Source: Sediminibacterium goheungense
Lineage (GTDB): Bacteria; Bacteroidota; Bacteroidia; Chitinophagales; Chitinophagaceae
Reading direction: 5' to 3'
NCBI RefSeq assembly: GCF_004361915.1
Contig: NZ_SNWP01000014.1
Span: forward strand, 96,269 to 160,268
DNA: 64,000 nt
The translations under genes and the position numbers were made by a program. The notes below the pieces were generated by a model that saw only the letters and a program-made list of their open reading frames with translations, did not search any database and was not told the DNA's origin. Of this stretch, positions 45,131 through 53,845 are shown in pieces. Each line of letters opens with the position of its first letter. The stretch's first letter is position 1.

Positions 45131-46390
45131 ATGCGCTATTTAACTAAATGGTTAATCTTACTGCTACCTGCCTTTTCGGTAGCACAAACGCCTTTACAAC
45201 TGGAGGCCGTTTATGAAAAAGCAAGGGAACATTATCCTTTACTGCAACAGAAAAAACTCGTGCAGCAAACGGCCGCATTGAGTATTGAGAACCTTACCAA
45301 GGGAATGCTGCCACAAATCAGTATCAACGGTCAGGCATCTTACCAGTCGGAAGTTACGGCTATCGCCATTTCCTTTCCGGGTGTGACGATCAATCCGCTC
45401 AGCAAAGATCAGTACAGACTCACAGCAGACATTTCTCAACTGATTTATGATGGTGGTCTCAACAAACAACAACAGGCATTACAGGAACTCAATGCAGGTA
45501 TCGAAGACCAGAAACTGGAAGTAGAACTCTATAAACTCAGGGAAAGAATTACACAGGTATTCCTGGGTATTCTTTATATAGATGCACAGTTGAAGCAGGC
45601 TGATCTGCTGGCAGCCGATATTGAAACCGGTATGCGGAAAGTGGAAGCCCAGATTGCCAATGGCACTGCATTTAAATCGGGCTACAATGCTTTAAAAGCA
45701 GAACGGTTAAAAACAGGACAGCGCATCATTGAATTAAAAGCTACGCGGCGTGGTCTATTATCGGTATTGGGATTGTTTATCCAGGAAACACTGGCGGATG
45801 ATCAGGTGCTGCTGCAACCCGTACTCACCACCCTATCCGACACCAGCATTACTCGTCCGGAAATCACTCTTTTTCAGCAACAACAGAAATTGATCAAAGG
45901 TCAGTCAGCACTCATCGATATCCGCAATAAACCCAGGGCCAGTGCTTTTCTGCAGGCGGGTTATGGACGTCCGGGATTGAATATGCTTAAAAATTCTTTT
46001 GAACCTTTTGGTATCGGTGGTATCCGTTTCAGTTGGTCGCTGGGTGGCTGGTACACGGCTTCCAAAGAAAAGAAACTGGCGGGCATACAACAGCAGACAG
46101 TACAGTTGCAGCAGGAAACTTTTTTGCTGCAGACACGCACACAGGTAACCCAACAGGAAGCCGAGATCAGTAAACTAAAGGAACTGATTGCGTCTGATGA
46201 TGAGATCATTGCTTTGCGGGTGTCGGTTAAACAGGCTGCCGCTGCACAATTGGAAAATGGTGTGATTACGGCCAGTGATTACCTGCGTGAAGTAAATGCA
46301 GAAGACCAGGCAAGACAACAACTCAACACACATAAAATACAATTAATACAGGCACAGGCAAACCTCAGGCTGATCGCCGGTCATTCTTAA
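45131..46390 (+). CDS. TolC-family outer-membrane channel of ABC-2 export operon
   Basis: A 419-residue protein with signal peptide MRYLTKWLILLLPAFSVAQ and duplicated TolC helices: AVYEKAREHYPLLQQKKLVQQTAALSIENL, LRERITQVFLGILYIDAQLKQADLLAADI, TSITRPEITLFQQQQKLI, AGIQQQTVQLQQETFLLQTRTQVTQQEAEISKL. Eight bases separate it from tetR. The codons for LTKWL contain the second TTAACTAAATGGTTAA copy, so an operator-like site is embedded in the coding start. It should give the outer-membrane exit for the HlyD/ABC complex downstream. Confidence 0.9.
   Translation: MRYLTKWLILLLPAFSVAQTPLQLEAVYEKAREHYPLLQQKKLVQQTAALSIENLTKGMLPQISINGQASYQSEVTAIAISFPGVTINPLSKDQYRLTADISQLIYDGGLNKQQQALQELNAGIEDQKLEVELYKLRERITQVFLGILYIDAQLKQADLLAADIETGMRKVEAQIANGTAFKSGYNALKAERLKTGQRIIELKATRRGLLSVLGLFIQETLADDQVLLQPVLTTLSDTSITRPEITLFQQQQKLIKGQSALIDIRNKPRASAFLQAGYGRPGLNMLKNSFEPFGIGGIRFSWSLGGWYTASKEKKLAGIQQQTVQLQQETFLLQTRTQVTQQEAEISKLKELIASDDEIIALRVSVKQAAAAQLENGVITASDYLREVNAEDQARQQLNTHKIQLIQAQANLRLIAGHS
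45140..45155 (+). promoter_or_regulatory. Predicted TetR operator, copy 2, inside tolC-like coding start
   Basis: An exact second copy of TTAACTAAATGGTTAA, encoding LTKWL of the TolC-like signal peptide. No -7 element is evident just before it, so it may act as an internal roadblock or auxiliary site, or it may be chance. Confidence 0.5.
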
Positions 46391-46410
46391 AACAAGCATA
46401 AAACATAGAT

Positions 46411-47358
46411 ATGAAACTCAGTAACTTTTTTTTCGGAACCGCTTCTCTCCTGCTTTTGGCATCCTGTAAAACAGGCGATGATCAGTTTGATGCACAGGGC
46501 ACATTTGAAGCAGACGAAGTACTGGTATCGGCAGAAATACCCGGTAAACTCACTTCTTTCACCATTCAGGAAGGCGATACCCTTGCAGCGGGTGCCATGG
46601 TGGGTCAGGTTGATGCATTGAACCTGTCTTTACAGAAAGAACAGGTTCAGGCATCTATTGCGGCACTCAACCAAAAAACAGCGGATGAACAACCGCAATT
46701 GCAATTACTAAAAGACCAGCTGGCTTTACAGGAAGTGCAGTTGCAAAACCTGCAGAAAGAAAAAGCAAGGATTGAGCGTCTCCTGAAAATGGATGCTGCT
46801 ACCGGTAAGCAACTGGATGATATTTCTTTTCAGCTCGATGCCTTACAGAAGCAAATGATGGTAACCAAACAACAGGTGGCTGTGCAGGTAAACAATATCC
46901 GCACGCAGAATCGTAGTATACTCAGTGAGGCCGATCCTTTAAAAATGAAAGCTGAGCAGATTGATGACCAGATTAAAAGAGCATCGATTATCAACCCGAT
47001 TCAGGGAACAGTACTTACCAAATATGCGGAGCAGGGTGAAATCACCAGCATGGGTAAAGCATTGTATAAAATAGCAGACCTCAGTACACTCACGCTTCGC
47101 GCGTATATTACCGGTAACCAATTGCCTGCTATTAAACTGGGACAAACAGTAACCGTGTATACCGACAATGGCAAGGATGGTTATGACCAACATTCAGGTA
47201 CCATTACCTGGATCGCTGATAAAGCTGAGTTCACGCCGAAAACCATACAAACAAAAGAAGAAAGGGCCAACCTGGTATATGCCGTAAAAATAAAGGTGAA
47301 GAACAATGGTTTTCTGAAACTGGGTATGTATGGTGAAATCACTTTTCAAAATCAATAA
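46411..47358 (+). CDS. HlyD-type periplasmic adaptor, lipoprotein (YbhG-like)
   Basis: A 315-residue protein with lipobox LLASC (MKLSNFFFGTASLLLLASCKTG). GTFEADEVLVSAEIPGKLTSFTIQEGDTLAAGAMVGQVD is the first lipoyl half; a long coiled-coil follows (IAALNQKTADEQPQLQLLKDQLALQEVQLQNLQKEKARIERLLKMD), then IINPIQGTVLTKYAEQGEITSMGKALYKIADLSTLTLRAYI. It links the ABC-2 inner-membrane complex to the TolC-like channel. The next gene begins at the following base. Confidence 0.92.
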   Translation: MKLSNFFFGTASLLLLASCKTGDDQFDAQGTFEADEVLVSAEIPGKLTSFTIQEGDTLAAGAMVGQVDALNLSLQKEQVQASIAALNQKTADEQPQLQLLKDQLALQEVQLQNLQKEKARIERLLKMDAATGKQLDDISFQLDALQKQMMVTKQQVAVQVNNIRTQNRSILSEADPLKMKAEQIDDQIKRASIINPIQGTVLTKYAEQGEITSMGKALYKIADLSTLTLRAYITGNQLPAIKLGQTVTVYTDNGKDGYDQHSGTITWIADKAEFTPKTIQTKEERANLVYAVKIKVKNNGFLKLGMYGEITFQNQ

Positions 47359-48261
47359 ATGAACAACAGTGTAATTGTACAGGGTGTTTCCAAACAATAC
47401 GGTTCAAAAAAGCAACCTGTAGTGGCATTGTCAGATATATCGCTGGATATCGCTACGGGAGAATTATTCGGGTTGATTGGTCCGGATGGAGCCGGTAAAA
47501 CCAGTTTGTTCCGGATCCTCACTACCCTATTACTGGCCGATAAGGGATCAGCTACTGTTGCGGGGTATGATGTAGTAAAGGAGTATAAGGCGGTTAGAAA
47601 AATAGTGGGTTATATGCCGGGTAAATTTTCTTTATACCAGGATCTGACGGTGGAAGAAAACCTGCATTTTTTTGCTACCATTTTTCACGCTTCCGTAGCA
47701 GATAATTATCACCTGATTAAAGATATATATGAGCAGATAGCACCATTTAAAGACAGAAGGGCCGGTAAACTTTCGGGTGGTATGAAACAGAAACTGGCAC
47801 TCTGCTGTGCCCTGATTCATGAGCCCAAAGTATTGTTTCTGGATGAACCCACAACAGGTGTGGATGCCGTTTCACGCAATGAGTTCTGGGATATGTTACA
47901 ACTGCTGAAGAAGAAAGGTATCACCATTATTGTATCAACTCCTTATATGGATGAAGCCAGCAGGTGTGACCGTGTGGCTTTGATTCAGAACGGACGTATA
48001 CTGCAGGTAAATACACCGGAAGCTATTATCAGTGGCTTTACCCAACCTTTATATGCTGTGAAAGCACCGGGTATGCTGTCTTTGCTAAAGCAATTACATA
48101 ACACGCCTGGCGTACTCGCAGCTTATCCATTTGGCGAATACCATCATGCAGTGATGCAACCAGGTGTATCGCTCCCATTTTTGGGAAAAGATGCTGAAGT
48201 AAAAGCGGTAACACCCAATATTGAAGATTGTTTTATCCAGTTAATGCAACACCATGCCTAA
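47359..48261 (+). CDS. ABC transporter ATP-binding protein, NBD1 (YbhF N-half-like)
   Basis: A 300-residue nucleotide-binding domain. Walker A GPDGAGKT (41-48), Q-loop GYMPGKFSLYQDL, canonical signature LSGGM (138-142), Walker B VLFLDEP with catalytic Glu (158-164). The H-loop His is replaced by Pro: STPYMDEA, Pro195. It pairs with NBD2 downstream; in E. coli the equivalent ATPase, YbhF, is one fused chain. The two overlap by eight bases. It powers the ABC-2 permeases 49040-51261. Confidence 0.93.
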   Translation: MNNSVIVQGVSKQYGSKKQPVVALSDISLDIATGELFGLIGPDGAGKTSLFRILTTLLLADKGSATVAGYDVVKEYKAVRKIVGYMPGKFSLYQDLTVEENLHFFATIFHASVADNYHLIKDIYEQIAPFKDRRAGKLSGGMKQKLALCCALIHEPKVLFLDEPTTGVDAVSRNEFWDMLQLLKKKGITIIVSTPYMDEASRCDRVALIQNGRILQVNTPEAIISGFTQPLYAVKAPGMLSLLKQLHNTPGVLAAYPFGEYHHAVMQPGVSLPFLGKDAEVKAVTPNIEDCFIQLMQHHA

Positions 48262-49000
48262 AGAAAAAGCTATAACAGCCGAAATGCTTACCAAAAGATT
48301 TGGTGATTTTATTGCCGTGAATGCCATTTCCTTTGAAGTAGACAAGGGCGAAATATTTGGCTTTCTGGGCGCCAATGGTGCCGGTAAAACCACGGCCATG
48401 CGTATGTTTTGTGGCTTGTCATTACCCAGTTCCGGGAAAGCTACAGTGGCGGGTCTTGATATTTATAAAGACAATGAAGCCATTAAGCAGCGTATCGGCT
48501 ATATGAGCCAGAAATTTTCACTCTATGAAGATCTTACTGTAAAAGAAAATATCCGCTTTTATGGTGGTATATATGGCAAGAGTGATACCTATATTAAAAA
48601 AGAAACCGAAATCCTGCTTCATCAACTCGAACTGGAAGCACAGGCAAATACATTGGTGGGTGCCCTACCATTGGGGTGGAAACAAAAACTCGCCTTTTCA
48701 GTAGCTATTTTTCACCAGCCCGATATTGTATTTCTCGATGAGCCTACAGGTGGCGTTGACCCGGTAACCAGACGTGAGTTCTGGAACATGATTTATGAAG
48801 CTGCCGCCAAAGGCATCACTGTGTTTGTTACTACGCATTACCTTGATGAAGCAGAATATTGCGACCGTGTTTCGATTATGGTTGATGGCGTAATTGCGGC
48901 ACTTGATACACCGGCAGCACTCAAAAAACAATACCATGCCAGTGGTATGGATGAAGTTTTTCAACAATTGGCAAGAGGTGCAAAAAGACAAGACAATTAA
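48254..49000 (+). CDS. ABC transporter ATP-binding protein, NBD2 (YbhF C-half-like)
   Basis: A 248-residue nucleotide-binding domain. Walker A GANGAGKT, Q-loop GYMSQKFSLYEDL, Walker B IVFLDEP and a proper H-loop TTHYLDEAE (His195). The signature is degenerate: LPLGW at residues 138-142 in place of LSGGQ. This complements NBD1, which has a good signature but no H-loop His, so the pair should form one competent and one degenerate ATP site. Overlaps NBD1 by eight bases. Confidence 0.93.
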   Translation: MPKEKAITAEMLTKRFGDFIAVNAISFEVDKGEIFGFLGANGAGKTTAMRMFCGLSLPSSGKATVAGLDIYKDNEAIKQRIGYMSQKFSLYEDLTVKENIRFYGGIYGKSDTYIKKETEILLHQLELEAQANTLVGALPLGWKQKLAFSVAIFHQPDIVFLDEPTGGVDPVTRREFWNMIYEAAAKGITVFVTTHYLDEAEYCDRVSIMVDGVIAALDTPAALKKQYHASGMDEVFQQLARGAKRQDN

Positions 49001-49039
49001 CCAATCTGATTATATGAAAATTTTTATAACGCACATAGC

Positions 49040-50146
49040 ATGAAGCAATTTCTGAGTTTTGTAAAAAAAGAATTCCTGCATATCCTGCGCGATAAGCGAA
49101 CCTTATTTATACTATTGGGAATGCCGATTGTGCAGATCATCATTTTTGGTTTTGCGCTCACCAATGAAGTAAAAAATGAAGGAATTGCAGTACTTGATCT
49201 GGCTAAAGATCAGTCTTCAGGTGAGCTGATCAGACAAATGGATGCCAGCAGGTATTTTGAGTTACGTGCTTACCTCCAAAATGAACAGCAGATTGAAAAA
49301 ACATTCCTGAAAGGACAGATCAAACTTGCTGTAGTAATTCCACCAGGTTTTGACCATCAGTTAAGACATACCAATAAAGCACAGCTGCAATTAATTGCAG
49401 ATGCCAGTGATCCGAACCTGGCCAATACCATGGTGAATTATGCGGGTTCGATTGTGCAGCAGTTTCAGTCGACTATTTTTCCACAGCAACAGGCTGCTTA
49501 CCAGATTCAAACAGAACTCAGGATGTTGTATAACCCACAGTTAAAGGGTGCTTACAATTTTGTACCAGGTGTTATGGCAATGGTTTTATTATTAGTCTGT
49601 ACCATGATGACCGCCATTACCATTGTAAAAGAAAAAGAAAGTGGCACAATGGAGATCATGCTTGTATCGCCGCTGGTACCTTTCAGTATTACATTGGCCA
49701 AGGCAGTACCTTATCTGCTTTTATCCATCGTCAACATCATCAGTATTTTATTGCTGAGTGTGTACGTACTCGATGTACCCATCAGGGGTAGTGTGTTACT
49801 GCTCATTGGTATGAGTATTCTTTTCACAATGGTATCCTTATCCCTCGGACTATTGATATCTGCCAGGTCCAGTTCACAGCAAACAGCCATGTTTATTTCA
49901 CTGGTGGGTATGTTTCTGCCCACGGTTATGTTTAGTGGCTTTATGTTTCCCATTGAAAATATGCCCAAACCCTTACAGGTCATTTCCAATATCGTACCTG
50001 CCAAATGGTATTATATCATTGTAAAATCTGTTATGATCAAAGGTGTTGGATTCAACGCGATCTGGAAAGAAGCTTTGATACTTGCGGGTATGTGTACTTT
50101 TTTTCTGGCGATGGCCATTCGTAACTTTAAAATCAGACTGGCATGA
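49040..50146 (+). CDS. ABC-2 type permease (YbhS/YbhR-like), first subunit
   Basis: A 368-residue membrane protein. It begins MKQFLSFVKKEFLHILRDKRTLFILLGMPIVQIIIFGFALTNEV (first helix), has a large periplasmic loop (about 50-170), then five helices with the ABC-2 core KEKESGTMEIMLVSPLVPFSITLAKAVPYLLLSI and GFMFPIENMPKPLQVISNIVPAKWYYIIVKSVM. With the second permease it forms the inner-membrane pathway for drug or ion export. Overlaps the next gene by four bases. Confidence 0.93.
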   Translation: MKQFLSFVKKEFLHILRDKRTLFILLGMPIVQIIIFGFALTNEVKNEGIAVLDLAKDQSSGELIRQMDASRYFELRAYLQNEQQIEKTFLKGQIKLAVVIPPGFDHQLRHTNKAQLQLIADASDPNLANTMVNYAGSIVQQFQSTIFPQQQAAYQIQTELRMLYNPQLKGAYNFVPGVMAMVLLLVCTMMTAITIVKEKESGTMEIMLVSPLVPFSITLAKAVPYLLLSIVNIISILLLSVYVLDVPIRGSVLLLIGMSILFTMVSLSLGLLISARSSSQQTAMFISLVGMFLPTVMFSGFMFPIENMPKPLQVISNIVPAKWYYIIVKSVMIKGVGFNAIWKEALILAGMCTFFLAMAIRNFKIRLA

Positions 50147-51261
50147 GAACCTTACGTTTTTTATTACAGAAAGAATTCCGTCAGATCTTTCGGGATCCAT
50201 CCATACTTCGTATCATTTTTATGATGCCGATTATTCAGTTGATCATATTACCGATGGCGGCTGATTATGAAATGAAGAACATAAACCTTGTGGTAACCGA
50301 TCATGACCACTCTGTGTATTCCCGTCAACTGATCAATAAAATAACCGCTTCCGGCTATTTTAAACTGGCGGCTGTAAACAATAGCTATCAACAATCCCTG
50401 CGTGATATTGAAGCCGATAAAGCCGATCTGGTACTTGAAATACCGGTTGCTTTTGAGAAAAAGCTGATCCGTGAAAATACAGCCGGTACTTTTATTGCCG
50501 TTAATGCCATAAATGGTACCAAAGGCAATCTGGGGGCAGCTTATATACGTACCATTATACAGGATTATAACCAGGAAATCAGGTCTAAGCTACTCCCCTT
50601 TTCAGGTATGCCACCGCAACCGCAGATTGCCATTACTTATGCCAACTGGTTTAATCCACAAATGAACTATAAGTTTTTTATGGTCCCTGGTATTCTGGTA
50701 CTATTACTTACGATGGTAGGTGCCAATCTCACCGCCATCAATATTGTGCGTGAAAAAGAAATTGGTACCATTGAGCAGATCAATGTAACTCCCATACGCA
50801 AACATCATTTTATTCTGGGTAAACTCATACCCTTCTGGATACTGGGATTGATTGTAATGACACTTGGTTTTGTTGTGGCAAGGGTTGTGTACGGTATTTC
50901 GCCTGCAGGTAGTTTTCTTTCGATATATGCATTTGCAGCGGTGTACCTGTTAGCGGTACTCGGACTGGGTTTACTCGTATCTACCTATTCCAATACGCAA
51001 CAACAGGCCATGCTGGTATCTTTTTTTATCATGATGATTTTTGTGTTGATGGGTGGCTTGTATACCAGTATCAGCAGTATGCCGGAATGGGCACAGTGGA
51101 TTACCAAACTCAACCCTGTGAGTTATTTTATTGATGTAATGCGTATGGTGGTGCTGAAAGGAAGTAGCATGAAAGATATTCTTCCTCAGTTTTTTACCAT
51201 CACCGGTTTCGCTTTTGTACTGAATGGTTGGGCAGTATGGAACTACCGGAAAAGAGCCTGA
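50143..51261 (+). CDS. ABC-2 type permease (YbhS/YbhR-like), second subunit
   Basis: A 372-residue paralogue of the previous gene: MRTLRFLLQKEFRQIFRDPSILRIIFMMPIIQLIILPMA, periplasmic loop, then VREKEIGTIEQINVTPIRKHHFILGKLIPFWILGLIVM and GGLYTSISSMPEWAQWITKLNPVSYFIDVMRMVVLKGSS. It ends the operon; a perfect heptamer hairpin with a T-run follows at 51339-51400. The pair of distinct permeases points to a heterodimer. Confidence 0.93.
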   Translation: MRTLRFLLQKEFRQIFRDPSILRIIFMMPIIQLIILPMAADYEMKNINLVVTDHDHSVYSRQLINKITASGYFKLAAVNNSYQQSLRDIEADKADLVLEIPVAFEKKLIRENTAGTFIAVNAINGTKGNLGAAYIRTIIQDYNQEIRSKLLPFSGMPPQPQIAITYANWFNPQMNYKFFMVPGILVLLLTMVGANLTAINIVREKEIGTIEQINVTPIRKHHFILGKLIPFWILGLIVMTLGFVVARVVYGISPAGSFLSIYAFAAVYLLAVLGLGLLVSTYSNTQQQAMLVSFFIMMIFVLMGGLYTSISSMPEWAQWITKLNPVSYFIDVMRMVVLKGSSMKDILPQFFTITGFAFVLNGWAVWNYRKRA

Positions 51262-51338
51262 TAAAACATCAAACGCTATATCTTCACTTCTCCTCTTCTT
51301 CCTGCAAAAAATGCTTCCACATAGATACTATAGCATAG

Positions 51339-51400
51339 AATGGCTGATGGAGGATGTCTGATATAATTCAAATCAGACATCCTCCATCAGCCATTTTTTG
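51339..51400. repeat. Heptamer inverted repeat with T-run, possible terminator
   Basis: Perfect 24-bp arms at 51339-51362 and 51372-51395 with a nine-base loop. Each arm contains three 7-bp units (GGCTGAT, GGAGGAT, GTCTGAT). TTTTTTG follows, so it could also end transcription of the export operon. Confidence 0.92.
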
Positions 51401-51412
51401 TATCTTGTATCT

Positions 51413-51721
51413 ATGAAAACCTATGACAACCTCGTAGATGCTATCAATGATTTAAAAGCTTCAGGCTATACAACTGATTTTAATCTTGCCTTTGATCAGA
51501 TTACATGTGCCGATACCGGTATTTGTTTATTGCCTTCTCAATTTGAAATTGTGGCTCATCACCGTTTTGAAGGAGATACAGATCCTTCCAATTCCAGTGT
51601 TTTATATGTGATTGAATCCCTTGATCATACCATGAAAGGTATCCTGATCAATGCTTATGGAATGTACAGCGATTCGCTCAGCGACGAGATGATCGGGAAA
51701 CTGAGCGTACATGAAAGATAA
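51413..51721 (+). CDS. Small conserved protein of unknown function
   Basis: A 102-residue protein starting at ATG 51413 (MKTYDNLVDAINDLKASGYTTDFNL); a TTG at 51398 upstream is unlikely. I recall similar proteins of this length widespread in Bacteroidota (…FEIVAHHRFEGDTDPSNSSVLYVIES…GILINAYGMYSD…), sometimes labelled phosphoribosylpyrophosphate synthetase, but the protein is far too short for that enzyme and has no such motif. Function unknown. It is only 17 bp from the hairpin repeat. Confidence 0.75.
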   Translation: MKTYDNLVDAINDLKASGYTTDFNLAFDQITCADTGICLLPSQFEIVAHHRFEGDTDPSNSSVLYVIESLDHTMKGILINAYGMYSDSLSDEMIGKLSVHER

Positions 51722-51840
51722 GACCTATTAATGTAAGCTATCGTTTTCAGCAGCCTGCCAGTTATTATAACAAAAAGCGATCCTCCACCATAACATGAAG
51801 AATCGCCCGGTAACTATTCAAACCAGAATAATAGACATTA

Positions 51841-52440
51841 TCAATAAATCCGGAATTTGATGGGCAGACTAAAATAACTTTTTACATTTTGTCCTTTTAT
51901 CTGTCCGGGATTCCATACAGGCATTTTGGATACTACAGCGGTTGCTGCTTCATCAAGACCAAAACCCGCCCGATCGCCCTTAATCACCGGGGTATAAATA
52001 ACCCCTCGTTCATCTACAGCAAAACCCACCATCACTTCACCTTCTACACCATTCTCCAGTGCAGTTTCCGGATACACAATATTTTCCTGAATAAATTTTG
52101 CGAGTGCTTTTTCACCTCCAGGGTATGAAGGTTTGACTTCTGTACGATAATAAATACCCAGTTGATCTTTTTCCAACATCATCCGGGCGTAGTCCTCCTC
52201 CCATTGACGATTCCGTTCAACAATGATTTCCCAGCGGCCATTCTTTTTAGCAGGATTGGCAATCGCTTTTCCGGTAGTAATTACGGTAGTGGTGACTTTA
52301 CTTGCGGCTGCTTCTGCTTTTTTTAGCGAATCAGCCGTTAATGAATCTTTTTGCAGTTCATCTGGATTTTTACCGGTTTTACAGGCTTGAAAACTTAATA
52401 TACCCGTCATCATAATCATGAGGTATAAAGAAGTTTTCAT
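51841..52440 (-). CDS. TonB C-terminal-domain lipoprotein (energy transducer-like)
   Basis: A 199-residue protein starting at ATG 52440, which gives a lipoprotein signal (MKTSLYLMIMMTGILSFQAC, lipobox SFQAC). The C-terminal domain is TonB-like: PSYPGGEKALAKFIQENIVYPETALENGVEGEVMVGFAVDERG and AATAVVSKMPVWNPGQIKGQNVKSYFSLPIKFRI. It has a lipid anchor instead of the TonB N-terminal helix, so it may act in the envelope without ExbB/ExbD. Alone in its unit. Confidence 0.85.
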   Translation of the reverse strand: MKTSLYLMIMMTGILSFQACKTGKNPDELQKDSLTADSLKKAEAAASKVTTTVITTGKAIANPAKKNGRWEIIVERNRQWEEDYARMMLEKDQLGIYYRTEVKPSYPGGEKALAKFIQENIVYPETALENGVEGEVMVGFAVDERGVIYTPVIKGDRAGFGLDEAATAVVSKMPVWNPGQIKGQNVKSYFSLPIKFRIY

Positions 52441-52538
52441 GATAATGGGGTACTTGACCTTAATTTGATATAACATAAGTAACAATGAATGAATGAATGT
52501 GGCATAAAACCAGATCATCATTATACAGCAAAGCTCCA

Positions 52539-52742
52539 CTATTCATCATAGCATTCTTTACATCTTACATGAATAAGGTTACATTTTTCACTGTTTTTCG
52601 AATAAATGGTCACCTGTCTATACAGGTAGCCATCAATAAATAAAGATTTATGCTTCTGCGGTACTAAGTTTTGCATGCTGACTTTTGGCTTTTGAATTGT
52701 CTTTCCTACATTCGGACAAACAAACACTACTTCATGCTTCAT
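52539..52742 (-). CDS. Possible small protein with C-terminal Cys pair (doubtful)
   Basis: A 67-codon open frame from ATG 52742 in the divergent gap between the TonB-like gene and the glycosylasparaginase, overlapping the latter start by nine bases. The product starts MKHEVVFVCPNVGK and ends in NLIHVRCKECYDE, a CxxC pair that could bind zinc. No homologue comes to mind and no promoter element is clear. It may be chance. Confidence 0.25.
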   Translation of the reverse strand: MKHEVVFVCPNVGKTIQKPKVSMQNLVPQKHKSLFIDGYLYRQVTIYSKNSEKCNLIHVRCKECYDE

Positions 52743-53750
52743 CGCCGCCATTTTTTACAGCTCAGTTCGTTGGGGTTAACCACATTGGGTTTTTCTTCTT
52801 TCAGAGGGAAAGCCGGGATGAAAAAGCCGGTCGTACTTTCTACCTGGGATGCGGGCATTGCCGCCAATAAAGCAGCATGGAACGTGCTACGTTCAGGTGG
52901 AAGAGCTTTGGATGCGGTTGAACAGGGAGTACGCATTACGGAAGACTCCTTAAACTGTTGTGTAGGACTGGGTGCCAATCCAGATCGAGATGGTTTTGTT
53001 ACCCTGGATGCCTGTATTATGGATGAGTTTGCCAACTGTGGCAGTGTGGCTTTTCTCGAAAGAATCAAACATCCTATATCGGTTGCCAGGCGTGTGATGG
53101 AGAAAACACCCCATGTAATGCTGGTAGGTGAAGGTGCACAACAGTTTGCAGTATCGGAAGGGTTCCCACTGGAGAAAGCTGAACTGTCTGATGATGCCAA
53201 AAAAGCATATGAGAACTGGTTGAAGAAAAGTGAATATAAACCAGTTATCAATATTGAAAATACAAAACGTCAGGAAGCGTCGGTACCAGCCAAATTGGAA
53301 AATGGTGGCTGGAACCATGATACCATTGGTATGATTGCGCTGGATGCAAAAGGTAACCTTAGTGGTAGCTGTACCACCAGTGGTATGGGTTTTAAAATGC
53401 GCGGACGTATTGGAGATTCCCCTATTATTGGTGCGGGTCTGTATGTTGATAATGAGGTGGGTGCTGCAGTGGCTACCGGACAGGGTGAAGATATTATCCG
53501 GATCTGTGGCGCACATACCATTGTTGAACTCATGCGACAAGGCCTGGCTCCAGAAGCAGCCTGTAAAAAAGCAATGGAACGTTTACTGAAAACAAAAGGG
53601 ATAGAAAAAGCAAAAGCCATCCAGGCTGGTTTTATCGCCATTGCCAAAAATGGAGAATATGGCGGGTTTGCGTTGCAGAAAGGATTTAACTATGCAGTAT
53701 GTTATGCGGATGATAAAAATTTTCTGGTAGATGCGAAGCCGTTGATTTGA
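52734..53750 (+). CDS. Glycosylasparaginase / isoaspartyl peptidase family, Tat-exported
   Basis: A 338-residue Ntn-hydrolase precursor. It has a twin-arginine signal (MLHRRHFLQLSSLGLTTLGFSS; RRHFLQL). The self-cleavage site and catalytic Thr are in GGWNHDTIGMIALDAKGN (HDTIGM, typical of aspartylglucosaminidases), followed by GSCTTSGMGFKMRGRIGDSPIIGAGLYVDNEVGAAVATGQGEDI. Such enzymes cut the GlcNAc-Asn bond of N-glycopeptides or beta-aspartyl peptides. The HDT sequence favours glycosylasparaginase over plant-type asparaginase. A 40-bp palindrome follows the gene. Confidence 0.92.
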   Translation: MLHRRHFLQLSSLGLTTLGFSSFRGKAGMKKPVVLSTWDAGIAANKAAWNVLRSGGRALDAVEQGVRITEDSLNCCVGLGANPDRDGFVTLDACIMDEFANCGSVAFLERIKHPISVARRVMEKTPHVMLVGEGAQQFAVSEGFPLEKAELSDDAKKAYENWLKKSEYKPVINIENTKRQEASVPAKLENGGWNHDTIGMIALDAKGNLSGSCTTSGMGFKMRGRIGDSPIIGAGLYVDNEVGAAVATGQGEDIIRICGAHTIVELMRQGLAPEAACKKAMERLLKTKGIEKAKAIQAGFIAIAKNGEYGGFALQKGFNYAVCYADDKNFLVDAKPLI

Positions 53751-53761
53751 TAAAACATTTC

Positions 53762-53801
53762 CACCTTCCTGCACCGGACTTAAGTCCGGTGCAGGAAGGT
53801 G
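53762..53801. repeat. Perfect 40-bp palindrome
   Basis: 53762-53781 and 53782-53801 are exact reverse complements with no spacer; the centre is GGACTTAAGTCC. It lies between the glycosylasparaginase and cutC genes. GC-rich but without a T-run, so not a classical terminator. Confidence 0.95.
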
Positions 53802-53845
53802 AAGTGAGTGCTACAAATTGTATATGATCATAACACCGACAAGAT

